Assembly: GCA_020073465.1 (NCBI GenBank)
Contig: JAIQFC010000030.1
Coordinates: 1 to 64,000 of the forward strand
Direction: 5' to 3'
Source: Terriglobia bacterium
GTDB taxonomy: Bacteria > Acidobacteriota > Terriglobia > Terriglobales > Acidobacteriaceae
Length of the DNA stretch: 64,000 nucleotides
In this document: in pieces, positions 1-8,076 of the stretch
How positions within the stretch are numbered: position 1 is the stretch's first letter
Layout of the letters: each line of letters starts with the position of its first letter
Notes under the pieces: generated by a model
Told to the model about the DNA's origin: nothing
What the model saw: the letters and a program-made list of their open reading frames with translations, nothing else
Database searches by the model: none
Program-made: the position numbers and the translations under genes

Positions 1-41
1 ATCCTTCGCTCCGCCTGAGAAGCGGCTGCGCTCAGGATGAC
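1..41. repeat. Dispersed TCCTTCG...CTCAGGATGAC repeat, copy 1
   Basis: This copy starts with TCCTTCGCT and ends with GCTCAGGATGAC, with an imperfect palindromic middle. The same ends recur at 4201-4223, 26652-26710 and, inverted, at 53386-53409. All copies are intergenic. The rest of 42-182 shows no convincing gene. Confidence 0.7.
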
Positions 42-200
42 GCCTTTGGAAAATGGCAACTGCCGGAACTCAAACTGCACCACTACCAAACGTTGCCAGC
101 TGCCAAGGCTGTGCAATGTACCCTCGACGCAATGCAACCGGGGCGGCATCATTTACAATCCAAGTAATCGTTCCCAGACAATTTGTGTTCGCGAGGAAAT

Positions 201-896
201 ATGAAAAAGGTTCTGGTGGTGTTTGTGTTGGTGGTATCGCTCTGTTCCCTTTCCCTGGCAGGGGATGAATCGACAAAGGAAACCAAGGCGGCGGATCGAG
301 CCCAAGCGGCGGCCGATGTGTTGAACGAGATTCAGGGAGCGCCGGACAGTGGTATCCCGCAAGAAGTGTTGGGCTCGGCAGAGTGCGTGGCGGTTGTGCC
401 GTCGATGCTCAAGGGAGGATTTGTGTTTGGCGCGAAATACGGGCGCGGGCTCGCAAGTTGTCGTACCCCGAAGGGCTGGAGCGCGCCTGCGTTCTTTACC
501 GTGAAGGGCGGCAGCTTTGGGCTGCAGATCGGCGGGCAAGCGGTCGACCTGGTGATGTTGATCATGAATGAAGACGGAATGAAGCATCTGCTTTCGAGCA
601 AGTTCGCCCTGGGAGCCGATGCCTCCGTCGCGGCTGGTCCCGTAGGCCGTCATGCTGAAGGCGATACGGACTGGAAGATGCGGGCGCAGGTGCTTACGTA
701 CTCGCGCGCGCGCGGCGTATTTGCCGGCCTCACCCTGAATGGCGCGCAAATCAAGCAGGACAAGGACAGCACGCGCGAGTTCTACGGACGCATGGTGTCG
801 TTCCCGGCGTCGCTCAAGGGAGAGGTCGAGGCTCCCGCAGCGGCGAATGTCTTCTTGACCACGCTGGCCAAGTGGGCGCAGGAAGCGGCGAAGTAA
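201..896 (+). CDS. Exported SYLF (Ysc84-like) domain protein
   Basis: The 231-residue product starts with a signal peptide (MKKVLVVFVLVV, likely cleaved after LSLAG). The rest matches the lipid-binding SYLF/Ysc84 family: an Ala-rich helix, then SAECVAVVPSMLKGGFVFGA and a Gly-rich beta region with GGSFGLQIGGQAVDLVML. Eukaryotic members bind phosphoinositides; bacterial ones are exported and of unknown role. I chose the ATG at 201 because the TTG at 183 lies upstream of the signal peptide and GAGGAAAT sits just before the ATG. It stands alone, followed directly by heptamer repeats. Confidence 0.85.
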   Translation: MKKVLVVFVLVVSLCSLSLAGDESTKETKAADRAQAAADVLNEIQGAPDSGIPQEVLGSAECVAVVPSMLKGGFVFGAKYGRGLASCRTPKGWSAPAFFTVKGGSFGLQIGGQAVDLVMLIMNEDGMKHLLSSKFALGADASVAAGPVGRHAEGDTDWKMRAQVLTYSRARGVFAGLTLNGAQIKQDKDSTREFYGRMVSFPASLKGEVEAPAAANVFLTTLAKWAQEAAK

Positions 897-897
897 G

Positions 898-1070
898 ATC
901 GGGCTTCGGGCTTCGGCTATCGGGCTTCAGCCAAGGCGGGCTTCGGCCAAACCAGCATTGCATTTCCGAAAACTCTCTAGACCTACGCGGGTTCCGCCTC
1001 TGTCGATCTGGTGAGCAGGGAAGTGAGTTTGATGAGCCGAAGCCCGAAGCCTGAGGCCCGAAGCCCGGTT
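898..1070. repeat. Period-7 inverted repeat pair (GGGCTTC type)
   Basis: The left arm (898-950) is made of GGGCTTC-like heptamers such as GGGCTTCGGGCTTC. The right arm (1034-1070) carries the complementary GCCCGAA units. The two arms could form a long imperfect hairpin around an 80-bp loop. The array begins immediately after the stop codon of the SYLF gene. Confidence 0.75.
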
Positions 1071-1074
1071 CCGT

Positions 1075-1102
1075 TTGACAAGCGTTTTTTCGCAGTGATA
1101 CG
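1075..1102 (+). promoter_or_regulatory. Possible sigma-70 type promoter
   Basis: A perfect TTGACA at 1075-1080 is followed after 16 bases by GATACG at 1097-1102, a weak -10 match. It lies just upstream of the acyltransferase start at 1118. Prediction by eye only. Confidence 0.3.
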
Positions 1103-1117
1103 GTCACGCTTCCCCCG

Positions 1118-2017
1118 ATGCGTCAGCGACTTGAGTACGCGGCAGCCTGGCCGTTCATCAAATTGCTGGGGATTTTGCCGCGTCCAATGGCGCGCGCGGT
1201 GGGCATCAGCCTCGCCTGGTTTTTCTATCTCCTGCATTTTCGGTTGCGCCGGGTTGGCATGCGCAATCTCGCCATGGTGTTTCCAGAGAAAAGCAAGGCC
1301 GAGCACGCGCGAATTCTGCGCGGCGAATTTGCTTCCCTGGGGCGGCAGCTCGCGGAGTTGTGTCAATTTCCTCGTTACACGCGGGAGAACGTGGACGAGG
1401 TTGTGGTGTATGACGGGTTCGAGAATTACGAGCAGGCGCGCGCGCGCGGCAAGGGAGTGCTGTTCCTGACGGCACATTTCGGGGCATGGGAGCTTTCGGC
1501 ATTCATGCATTCGTTGCACCGGCATTGGATGCACATCGTGATGCGGCCCATGGACAATGTCTATCTGAACCGGATGATTCTCGAGTACCGCACGATGCAT
1601 GGGAATAAAGCGGTCGACAAAGATGATTTCGTGCGCGGGCTGCTCTCGGCGATGAAGGCGGGCGAGGTGGTGGGAATACTGATGGACACGAATATGACGC
1701 CGCCGCAGGGCGTGTTCGTGGACTTCTTCGGCATCCCGGCGTGCACGGCGAGCGGGCTGGCGCGCATCGCGCTGCGGACGGATGCGGCGGTGATTCCGGG
1801 ATTCACGATCTGGGATAAGGCGCTGGGGAAATACCGGCTAAGGTTCGATCCGGCGGTGGAGTTGGTTCGGACTGGAGACCTTGAGGCGGACATCGTGGCC
1901 AACACGCAGAAGTTCACGAAGGTCATCGAGGGATATGTACGGAAGTATCCGGAGCAATGGTTGTGGGTGCACCGGCGGTGGAAGACGCGGCCGGAGGGTG
2001 AGAAGGGGCTGTATTGA
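1118..2017 (+). CDS. LpxL/HtrB-family lysophospholipid acyltransferase
   Basis: The 299-residue product belongs to the lipid A acyltransferase family, which moves an acyl chain onto lipid A precursors or related lipids at the inner membrane. The catalytic H-x4-E motif is visible as HFGAWE (H120, E125). An N-terminal hydrophobic segment (GISLAWFFYLLHF) fits membrane attachment. Later family blocks include GILMDTNMTPPQGVFVDFFG and PEQWLWVHRRWKTRP near the C terminus. Length is typical. No other lipid A genes are adjacent, so the exact acceptor cannot be read from context. Confidence 0.88.
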   Translation: MRQRLEYAAAWPFIKLLGILPRPMARAVGISLAWFFYLLHFRLRRVGMRNLAMVFPEKSKAEHARILRGEFASLGRQLAELCQFPRYTRENVDEVVVYDGFENYEQARARGKGVLFLTAHFGAWELSAFMHSLHRHWMHIVMRPMDNVYLNRMILEYRTMHGNKAVDKDDFVRGLLSAMKAGEVVGILMDTNMTPPQGVFVDFFGIPACTASGLARIALRTDAAVIPGFTIWDKALGKYRLRFDPAVELVRTGDLEADIVANTQKFTKVIEGYVRKYPEQWLWVHRRWKTRPEGEKGLY

Positions 2018-2042
2018 GAGCGGCATTCGGATTGCGGCGACC

Positions 2043-2084
2043 GGCTCTCGGGCCTTCAGACCTCAGGCCTTAGATTCTGCCTCT
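2043..2084. repeat. Degenerate period-7 array, single arm
   Basis: Six heptamers can be laid out as GGCTCTC, GGGCCTT, CAGACCT, CAGGCCT, TAGATTC, TGCCTCT. It lies 25 bp after the acyltransferase stop. It is weaker than the other arrays and has no clear second arm. Confidence 0.5.
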
Positions 2085-2105
2085 CATGGGAGGGGCGCAT
2101 GTTCA

Positions 2106-2190
2106 GCGTCCGAAGGACTCCTGACAATAGCCCGGCGTTTCAGCGCCGGGAACGTGCCGCCATCGCAATGGCATCCCGTAGGGATGCCTG
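2106..2190. repeat. Left REP cluster of the dead RAYT element
   Basis: Three palindromes lie in a row: GTCCGAAGGAC (2108-2118), CCCGGCG...CGCCGGG (2131-2150) and GCATCCCGTAGGGATGC (2171-2187). The whole block is repeated in inverted order at 2662-2745, so the transposase remnant sits between inverted arms. REP elements flanking RAYT genes are well known; this arrangement fits. Confidence 0.8.
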
Positions 2191-2193
2191 AAC

Positions 2194-2641
2194 CTATCCC
2201 CAGATGTGCTTAGGATCATATTCCACACCGTTCTTCTTGAGGAACGCCAGGAACTCTTCTTCAAAGTCCCGCTTGCGGTGGTGTTCGGGCTGACGCTTGA
2301 TGTAGGCGATCGTGTCGCTCTTCTGCGAAATTCCTACGGTGAAGGCGCCATATCCCTCCTGCCAGGCAAAGTCGGTCTTGAACTTCTCGTTCATCCAGTG
2401 CGACGACGCCCCCTTTCACGAGTTGCATCGCCTTCGCCAAGGGCAAGGTTGCCGGTAGTGATAACAGGATGTGCACGTGCTTCTCAGTGCCGCCTACGAT
2501 GAGCGCTTTGAATCCGTTCTTGCGCGCTATACCGCCCATGAAGGCCCAGAGATCGGGTTGCACTTCTGCCGGGATGAGGTTGCGGCGTTGCTTGGTAGAG
2601 AAGACGCAGTGGATGAGTTCGGAAACCTAGGTGTGAGACAC
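2194..2641 (-). pseudogene. Inactivated REP-associated tyrosine transposase (Y1/IS200-like)
   Basis: Read on the minus strand from a GTG at 2641, the protein begins VSHT, meets a TAG stop (2627-2629) where the family usually has Tyr, and continues VSELIHCVFSTKQRRNLIP. The HUH motif is HVHILL and the catalytic Tyr lies in AYIKRQPEHHRK. A second lesion is one extra base in a C5 run (2409-2413): removing one C joins MQLVKG to ASSHWMNEKFKTDFAWQEGY. Both halves are otherwise well preserved, so decay looks recent. RAYT proteins mobilise REP palindromes; this copy cannot make a full product unless the lesions are sequencing errors. Confidence 0.88.
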
Positions 2642-2661
2642 GCGAGGCTCCGAAGTAGTTT

Positions 2662-2745
2662 CAGCCGTCCCTACGGGACGGGATCTTCCAACTCCAGATT
2701 ACCCGGCGTTGAAACGCCGGGCTATGATAGGCGTCCTTCGGACGC
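2662..2745. repeat. Right REP cluster of the dead RAYT element
   Basis: This is the inverted counterpart of 2106-2190, with palindromes CCGTCCCTACGGGACGG (2665-2681), CCCGGCG...CGCCGGG (2702-2721) and GTCCTTCGGAC (2733-2743). Loop bases differ but the stem order mirrors the left cluster. Confidence 0.8.
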
Positions 2746-2854
2746 TTTCGCTTTCCCAGAATGGATCGTGGGTGCACCGACGGTGGAGCGTCGTCTTTAC
2801 TCTGGGCTGCCCAAGAATCCACAGCACTGATCAACTTCCGTATTCACCTTCCGG

Positions 2855-2860
2855 TAGAAT
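2855..2860 (+). promoter_or_regulatory. Possible -10 box of argD
   Basis: TAGAAT lies 12 bases before the argD start codon. There is no good -35 box, and the leader would be only a few bases long. Weak prediction. Confidence 0.25.
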
Positions 2861-2871
2861 CGAATCTTCTT

Positions 2872-4092
2872 ATGAATACACTTGAACAAATCGCGGAACT
2901 GGAACGGAAATATTTACTGCAGACCTACAACCGCTATCCCTTGGTGCTCAGCCGCGGCAAGGGCGTGTTTCTCTTCGACATCGAGGGAAAACGCTATCTG
3001 GACTTTGTGTCCGGGCTGGGGGTGAATGCGCTGGGGCATGCGCATCCACGGATCGTGAAGACGATTCGCGAGCAGGCGGCGAAGCTGGTGCACATTTCCA
3101 ATCTCTATTACCACGAATACCAGGGATTGCTGGCGGAGAAGCTGTGCTCGCTCTCGGGCGGCTCTTCCGGAATGTCACGCGCGTTCTTTTCGAACAGCGG
3201 GACCGAGGCGATCGAGGGATCGATCAAGCTGGCGCGGCTGGCGGGGCATCGCGTGGGCGGCGCGGCGAAGAGCAGGCTGGTGGCGCTGGAAGGGTCGTAT
3301 CACGGGAGAACGTTTGGGGCGCTCTCGCTGACCGGGCAGGACAAGCACCGCAAGGGATTCGAGCCGCTGCTGGAAGATGTGACGTTTGTGAAGCAGAACG
3401 ACGTGGAAGGGCTGCGTGCCGCGGTGAATGATAACACTTGTGCCATCGTGCTGGAGCCGATTTTCGGCGAGGGCGGCATCTACGAGTGTTCGGCGGAATT
3501 TTTGCAGGAATGCCGGGCGCTGGCGGATCGTCATCGGGTGGCGCTGATCTTTGACGAGATTCAGTGTGGGCTGGGGCGCACGGGGACGATCTTTGCGTAT
3601 CAGGGCTTCGGAGTGACGCCTGACATCGTGGCGATTGCCAAGCCGATTGCGGCAGGGCTTCCGCTGGGGGCGTTCCTTGCGAAGGAGGAGTTCGCGTCGG
3701 CGATTTCTCCGGGGCAGCATGGCACGACCTTCGGCGGCGGTCCGCTGGCTTGCCGCGTAGCGCTGGAGTTTCTGGCGATTGTGGAAGAAGAGAAATTGCT
3801 CGAGAACGTGAACCGGGTTGGCGCGTACCTGCAGCAGGAGTTGAAAGAATTGATTGGAAAGCGCGCGGCGGCGAAGGAAGTGCGCGGGCGCGGCTTCATT
3901 CAGGGAATTCAGCTGGATATCCCGGCGCGTCCGATTGTGGATGCGGGGCTGGCGGAAGGAGTTCTATTCAACAGCACACAGGACACCGTGGTGCGATTCC
4001 TGCCTCCCTTCTTGCTGGAGGAAAAGCATGTGGACAAGGGCATTCGGGTGCTGAAGAAGTTGCTGGGGAAGAAGCGGAAGGCGGCGGCTTAG
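2872..4092 (+). CDS. argD: Acetylornithine aminotransferase family protein
   Basis: The 406-residue product is a class III PLP-dependent aminotransferase. It would convert N-acetylornithine and 2-oxoglutarate to N-acetylglutamate semialdehyde and glutamate, or run in reverse, in arginine synthesis. Visible motifs are the PLP phosphate region SNSGTEAIEGSIKLAR, the Asp pair partner in LIFDEIQCGLGRTG, and the Schiff-base lysine in AIAKPIAAGLPLG (K257). The frame stays open upstream to 2761, but homology begins near MNTLEQIAELE, so the ATG at 2872 is chosen. No arg neighbours are present, so a related omega-aminotransferase is possible. Confidence 0.85.
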   Translation: MNTLEQIAELERKYLLQTYNRYPLVLSRGKGVFLFDIEGKRYLDFVSGLGVNALGHAHPRIVKTIREQAAKLVHISNLYYHEYQGLLAEKLCSLSGGSSGMSRAFFSNSGTEAIEGSIKLARLAGHRVGGAAKSRLVALEGSYHGRTFGALSLTGQDKHRKGFEPLLEDVTFVKQNDVEGLRAAVNDNTCAIVLEPIFGEGGIYECSAEFLQECRALADRHRVALIFDEIQCGLGRTGTIFAYQGFGVTPDIVAIAKPIAAGLPLGAFLAKEEFASAISPGQHGTTFGGGPLACRVALEFLAIVEEEKLLENVNRVGAYLQQELKELIGKRAAAKEVRGRGFIQGIQLDIPARPIVDAGLAEGVLFNSTQDTVVRFLPPFLLEEKHVDKGIRVLKKLLGKKRKAAA

Positions 4093-4200
4093 AGCCCGGC
4101 TGTGAGTTCAGGTTCGCACGATGCCGCATGGAGTGCGGCTTTGGTGCGGGGATTCTATGCAATGCACAAAGAATCGGCGTTGCAAAACAAAGTGCATAGG

Positions 4201-4223
4201 TCCTTCGCTTCGCTCAGGATGAC
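4201..4223. repeat. Dispersed TCCTTCG...CTCAGGATGAC repeat, copy 2
   Basis: This is the shortest and cleanest copy: TCCTTCGCTTCG followed by CTCAGGATGAC. It lies between argD and the hydrolase gene. Confidence 0.7.
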
Positions 4224-4276
4224 AACGTGTACTTATTGGGACGGGCCCGCGACACCGGTTGAGAGCGTCGCAAAAA

Positions 4277-4296
4277 GGGGGGAGCCGAAGCTCCCC
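4277..4296. repeat. Short palindrome with CGAA loop
   Basis: GGGGAGC and GCTCCCC face each other around CGAA. It resembles the palindromes upstream of accC, of the first permease and of the potassium channel gene. Confidence 0.55.
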
Positions 4297-4378
4297 AAAG
4301 TGAAGCGACAGAGGCGATGTTTCACATAGATAGAATCCGGCAGTGGGGAAAGAGTTGTCCCCGGGGCGGGAAGAATTC

Positions 4379-5299
4379 GTGTTGAACGGAGTACTGACGG
4401 AAAAATCTTCTACGGTTGCTGCTGATCGTCCCAGGGCCGGTCTGGGTGTCGAAGAGTGCTGGATGGAAGTTGCCGGGGCGCGGATGCGCTACCTGCGGGC
4501 GGGATCGGGGCCGGCGTTGATCCTGCTTCACGGGCTGCTGGGGTACTCCTTTTCCTGGCGGTTCACCATGCCGGCCCTGGCGCCTTTTGCCACGGTCTAT
4601 GCCCCCGACATGCTGGGAGCGGGATTCTCGGACCGTCCGGCGGGGCTGGACTGTACGATGCACGCGACGGCCTCTCGTCTCCTGCAATTCGTCACGCAAC
4701 TCGGGATTTCCTCGTTTGACCTGCTCGGGACTTCACACGGCGGGGCGGTAGCCACGATGGCGGCAGCCGAATGCCTGGCTGGAGTGACTGGTCTGCAGCT
4801 GCAGCGGCTGATCTTGGTGGCCCCGGTGAATCCATACTCAGCGCACGGGAAGCGGCTCGCACCATTCTTCGGCGGGCCGGCTGGTTCCGCGTTGTTTCGT
4901 CTCTTGTTTGCGCGCACGAGCCTTTTCTACCGCCCGCTGTTGAGGCGTCTATACGGCGATCCGAAGAAGATTCCCCCCGGAACTCTGGAGGGCTACATGG
5001 CACCCCTGGCGATTCCCGGCCTGTTTCAGCACGGACTCAACATTGCCCGCACCTGGACGGCGGATCTGCGTGAACTGGAAGCTACTTTACCGAAAGTCGG
5101 GAGTGTGCCCACGCTGCTAATCTGGGGCAGTGATGACGTGGCGGTATACGCCTCCTCCGCGGCCTCGCTGGCAAAACATTTTCCGAATTCCAGGTTGGTC
5201 GTCTTCCCAGGAGTGGGCCACTTGCCGTATGAGGAATGTCCGCAGGAGTTCAACCGCGTGCTGATTGAGTTCCTGACCGAGACTCCTGCTGCCAGCTGA
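4379..5299 (+). CDS. Alpha/beta hydrolase
   Basis: This is a typical alpha/beta-hydrolase fold enzyme of about 306 residues; the natural substrate cannot be told. The oxyanion-hole region is LILLHGLLGYSFSW, the nucleophile Ser is in GTSHGGAVA (about residue 119), the acid is probably in WGSDDVAVY, and the His is in GVGHLPYEECP. A cap region lies between strands 6 and 7. I chose the GTG at 4379 because GGCGGGAAG precedes it; GTG 4343 and ATG 4463 are alternatives. The DedA gene follows 15 bases downstream, so the two may be co-transcribed. Confidence 0.82.
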   Translation: MLNGVLTEKSSTVAADRPRAGLGVEECWMEVAGARMRYLRAGSGPALILLHGLLGYSFSWRFTMPALAPFATVYAPDMLGAGFSDRPAGLDCTMHATASRLLQFVTQLGISSFDLLGTSHGGAVATMAAAECLAGVTGLQLQRLILVAPVNPYSAHGKRLAPFFGGPAGSALFRLLFARTSLFYRPLLRRLYGDPKKIPPGTLEGYMAPLAIPGLFQHGLNIARTWTADLRELEATLPKVGSVPTLLIWGSDDVAVYASSAASLAKHFPNSRLVVFPGVGHLPYEECPQEFNRVLIEFLTETPAAS

Positions 5300-5314
5300 A
5301 CGATTCCTACACAC

Positions 5315-5926
5315 ATGCCCCACCACATTCTCGACGTATTGCGCGGATCGCTGGTCCAGTATGGCTATTGGGCGGTTGCAGTGGCCCTGCTCTTGGAGAA
5401 TGCGGGGATACCCGTGCCAGGGGAGACGGTCCTGCTGCTGGCGAGCTTTCTTGCTTTTTCCGAACACGCGCTCGAAATGCGTTGGATCATTGTGGTGGCA
5501 ACGCTTGCAGCCACGCTCGGCGATAACCTCGGATTTGCGCTTGGCTTCTATGGTGGACGGCCGCTGTTGGAGCGCTACCAGCACTTCTTTCGAATTCGTG
5601 CTGCGACTCTCATGCGGGGGGAACGGATCTTCGCACGTTACGGGCCGCTGACGGTCCTCTTTGCCCGCTTTGTATTTGGTGTGCGGATCATTGCCGGCCC
5701 GTTGGCTGGCGTATTGCGGATGTCATGGCGGAAGTTCCTTCTGTTCAACTTTCTCGGGGCATTCCTGTGGGTGACAGTGATTGCGGAAGCGGGATACCTG
5801 TTCGGGCGACACTGGCAGCGTCTGGTGCGCGATCTGAAGGTATTCGACATTGCGGTTGCGGTAGTGGTGGTCTTGGCGATCGGTTTTCTGTGGTGGCGCA
5901 GCCGGCGGCAGACGGATGCCGACTGA
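5315..5926 (+). CDS. DedA-family inner membrane protein
   Basis: The 203-residue polytopic protein matches the DedA (SNARE-associated/VTT) family. Some members are lipid flippases for undecaprenyl phosphate or phospholipids and support membrane homeostasis. Hallmarks are ENAGIPVPGETVLLLASFLA near the N terminus, the GDNLGFALGFYGGR segment, and FARFVFGVRIIAGPLAG, the conserved Arg-containing re-entrant motif. A last hydrophobic helix (FDIAVAVVVVLAIGFLWW) ends in a basic tail. It follows the hydrolase by 15 bases. Confidence 0.9.
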   Translation: MPHHILDVLRGSLVQYGYWAVAVALLLENAGIPVPGETVLLLASFLAFSEHALEMRWIIVVATLAATLGDNLGFALGFYGGRPLLERYQHFFRIRAATLMRGERIFARYGPLTVLFARFVFGVRIIAGPLAGVLRMSWRKFLLFNFLGAFLWVTVIAEAGYLFGRHWQRLVRDLKVFDIAVAVVVVLAIGFLWWRSRRQTDAD

Positions 5927-6082
5927 GGGCCAGCTGGATGACGGCGTTCGACTGTCGGGAGGGCCGGGCAGATAGGGGTAACCCAGTTTTACACGGTCGG
6001 CTTCCCAGCAGACGCAGCTATACTTGGCCCGGGGCATGGGGCCCGGCTCGACGAGCCGGAACAACGACATAAGGAGAAATGT

Positions 6083-6397
6083 ATGAAGAAACTGGGGTTC
6101 CTAACTTTAGCTGCCATAGCTGCGCTTCTCTTTGCTCTTGCGTTCCCGGCGGCAGCAGCTGGTCCGAACGCAGTGGCTCCGGCGCCACTACCCGCAGCTG
6201 CGGCCGCTCCGGCTGCACCGGCAGTCGCAGCGATGCCGGAACGTCATCCGCACATCGATGAAGCTCTGGAGTCGATGCGCGCCGCGAAACATCATCTGGA
6301 AACCGCCGAGCATGATTTCGGGGGCCATCGGGTTAAGGCGATCGAACATCTCAATGCCGCGATCCACGAGGCTGAGATCTGCATGTCGATGAAGTAA
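6083..6397 (+). CDS. Small exported His-rich helical protein
   Basis: The 104-residue product has a clear signal peptide (MKKLGFLTLAAIAALLFALA, cleavage near AAA), a linker of about 35 residues made almost only of Ala and Pro, and a helical His/Glu-rich domain beginning HPHIDEALESMRAAKHHLET and ending in a lone Cys (AEICMSMK). AAGGAGAAATGT precedes the ATG and a strong terminator follows, so it is a single-gene unit. The histidines could bind metal, but I recognise no named family with certainty. Confidence 0.75.
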   Translation: MKKLGFLTLAAIAALLFALAFPAAAAGPNAVAPAPLPAAAAAPAAPAVAAMPERHPHIDEALESMRAAKHHLETAEHDFGGHRVKAIEHLNAAIHEAEICMSMK

Positions 6398-6421
6398 GTC
6401 GAGGTTACACACCCAAATACG

Positions 6422-6453
6422 AAAGGCAGCGCCGGGTCGGGCGCTGCCTTTTT
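6422..6453 (+). terminator. Rho-independent terminator
   Basis: A 10-11 bp GC-rich stem (AGGCAGCGCC with GGCGCTGCCT) is followed by TTTTTAT. It closes the transcript of the small His-rich protein. Confidence 0.85.
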
Positions 6454-6473
6454 ATCCGCAGCTACTGTTGCCA

Positions 6474-7067
6474 TCATTCGGGACCAATGGTGTACCCGAT
6501 CGAAGCTCCTACCCGCACGATATTGCCGGAATGGAACTGGAAGTTGTTGCTGATCCGGTAGTAGTGTGCCTCGGGGCGGAAGAAAACGTGTCCCCACACG
6601 TAATAACGGACGCCGCCACCAACGTGGACCAGGAAGTGATTATCGCTGGTATAGCAGGCACCAAAATTGACGCAGGACGATGTGGGCGTGAACCCGTAGA
6701 AGCGGGTACTTTGGAAGCCGATACCAGCCATCAGGTCGGCTCCAGCCTTCTTGGTGATGCGCGGCTGGAACACGCCGTTAAAGTCGACCAGGATCGGGCG
6801 GTAGGGTTGACCGAAAACATCCAGTCCCTGCTTCGCCCTCCATGCTGCCTCGACGTTGAAGCCGATGCGGTGCCTGAAGATAACGTCGCCGCCGAAGTTC
6901 AGATAGGTTCCTCCCTTCTCCGCGCCGACCGCCGTTACCGAAGCGCTGGTTGTGGAAGAAGAGAGGAGAGTGCCAGCGCCGAACGTAACGTCGGCCTGCT
7001 GAGCGTGAGCGAAGGTGAGCAACAGAAGCCAAGACGCCAGGGTGGTGGGCAGGGCGAACTTTCTCAA
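6474..7067 (-). CDS. Outer-membrane beta-barrel protein, paralogue 1
   Basis: The 197-residue protein has a signal peptide (LRKFALPTTLASWLLLLTFA, cut near AHAQQ). The mature part alternates polar and aromatic beta strands typical of a small OMP barrel and ends in VGASIGYTIGPE. I place the start at the TTG at 7067 because GGAGG lies directly upstream; an open frame reaches 7157 but lacks a signal there. By eye about 60% of residues match the next gene downstream in the map, so the pair is a tandem duplication. Two Cys residues around VNFGACY are conserved in both. Confidence 0.75.
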   Translation of the reverse strand: MRKFALPTTLASWLLLLTFAHAQQADVTFGAGTLLSSSTTSASVTAVGAEKGGTYLNFGGDVIFRHRIGFNVEAAWRAKQGLDVFGQPYRPILVDFNGVFQPRITKKAGADLMAGIGFQSTRFYGFTPTSSCVNFGACYTSDNHFLVHVGGGVRYYVWGHVFFRPEAHYYRISNNFQFHSGNIVRVGASIGYTIGPE

Positions 7068-7200
7068 TACAGCCTCCTTGTCAGTTCGTTCAGACTTCCG
7101 GAATGCAGCCGCTGGATGGATGACGTCCGGCGAAACAGCAGGGAACGGCTGGACCACACAGGGTCACCCTGCCGTGCGCTCCCTCACATCGTCCCAAGGC

Positions 7201-7809
7201 CTAGTCTGGACCGATGGTGTACCCGATTGAGGCTCCTACGCGAATCACGTTGTTGGAGCTGAAGTCGGAGGTGTTGTTCATAATGTGGTAGAAGTGAGCC
7301 TCGGGGCGGACAAAAACGTGCCCCCGCACGTAGTAGCGGACGCCGCCGCCAACGTCTACCAGGAAGTGGTTGCTGCTGGTGTAGCAGGCGCCGAAGTTGA
7401 TGCAGTTGCTGGTCGGCTGGAAACCATAGAAACGAGTGGACTGCCACCCGATGCCGCCCATGAGATCAAGGCCGGCCCGCTTGCCCATGCGTGGCTGGTA
7501 CAGGCCGTTGAACGTGAACAAAATGGGGCGGAAGGGGACACCAAGTCCCGCGTAGTTTCCCTGTCTCCCTCTCCATGCCGCCTCAAAGTTGAAGCCGATC
7601 CGTTTGTGGAAGATTACGTCGCCGCTGATGCTCGGATACAAGCCTCCCTTTTCGGGCACAAAACAGGTACCGGTAATGAGGGTGCACGAGGTCGACCCCG
7701 AGGACAGGAGCGTTCCGAAGCCAAGCATGGCATCTGCCTGCTGCGCCCGGGCGAAGCTAGCCAGCAGAAGGGTCGAAGCGAGTGTTGTGAGCAGCGCTAA
7801 CTTTCTCAA
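7201..7809 (-). CDS. Outer-membrane beta-barrel protein, paralogue 2
   Basis: The 202-residue protein has the same plan as its neighbour: signal peptide RKLALLTTLASTLLLASFA, conserved QSTRFYGFQPTSNCINFGAC, GGGVRYYVRGHVFVRPEAHF and the final GASIGYTIGPD. The start codon is TTG at 7809 behind GGAGGT. It lies upstream of paralogue 1 on the same strand with about 130 bases between, so each may have its own signals. Function unknown; likely a small surface barrel. Confidence 0.78.
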   Translation of the reverse strand: MRKLALLTTLASTLLLASFARAQQADAMLGFGTLLSSGSTSCTLITGTCFVPEKGGLYPSISGDVIFHKRIGFNFEAAWRGRQGNYAGLGVPFRPILFTFNGLYQPRMGKRAGLDLMGGIGWQSTRFYGFQPTSNCINFGACYTSSNHFLVDVGGGVRYYVRGHVFVRPEAHFYHIMNNTSDFSSNNVIRVGASIGYTIGPD

Positions 7810-8076
7810 GAGAAACCTCCAATCAGTTCACCGCAGGCTTTGAGATGCGGTTGCTAAATTGCTGGGATGTAAGCATGGGGTGGTCGTTCCCATCATAATT
7901 TCAGCGAGAGCGGGATTCAATCAGCTGGCAAACCGGAGCCTGAGGCGCCAATAACGAGGCAAACCCGGCCAGTGGAAATTTGTTGTCCGGCCCCTCCGTG
8001 TTCCGAAGGTGTACTGGCAACGCGTCGAGTGCTGGAGGATTAGCTTTTACGAACTCCTCCGTACCTAGATCGGGTC

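Noticed and set aside
61-180. Small open frames before the SYLF gene
   Set aside because: No ribosome site or motif; they overlap the real gene's signal region in other frames.
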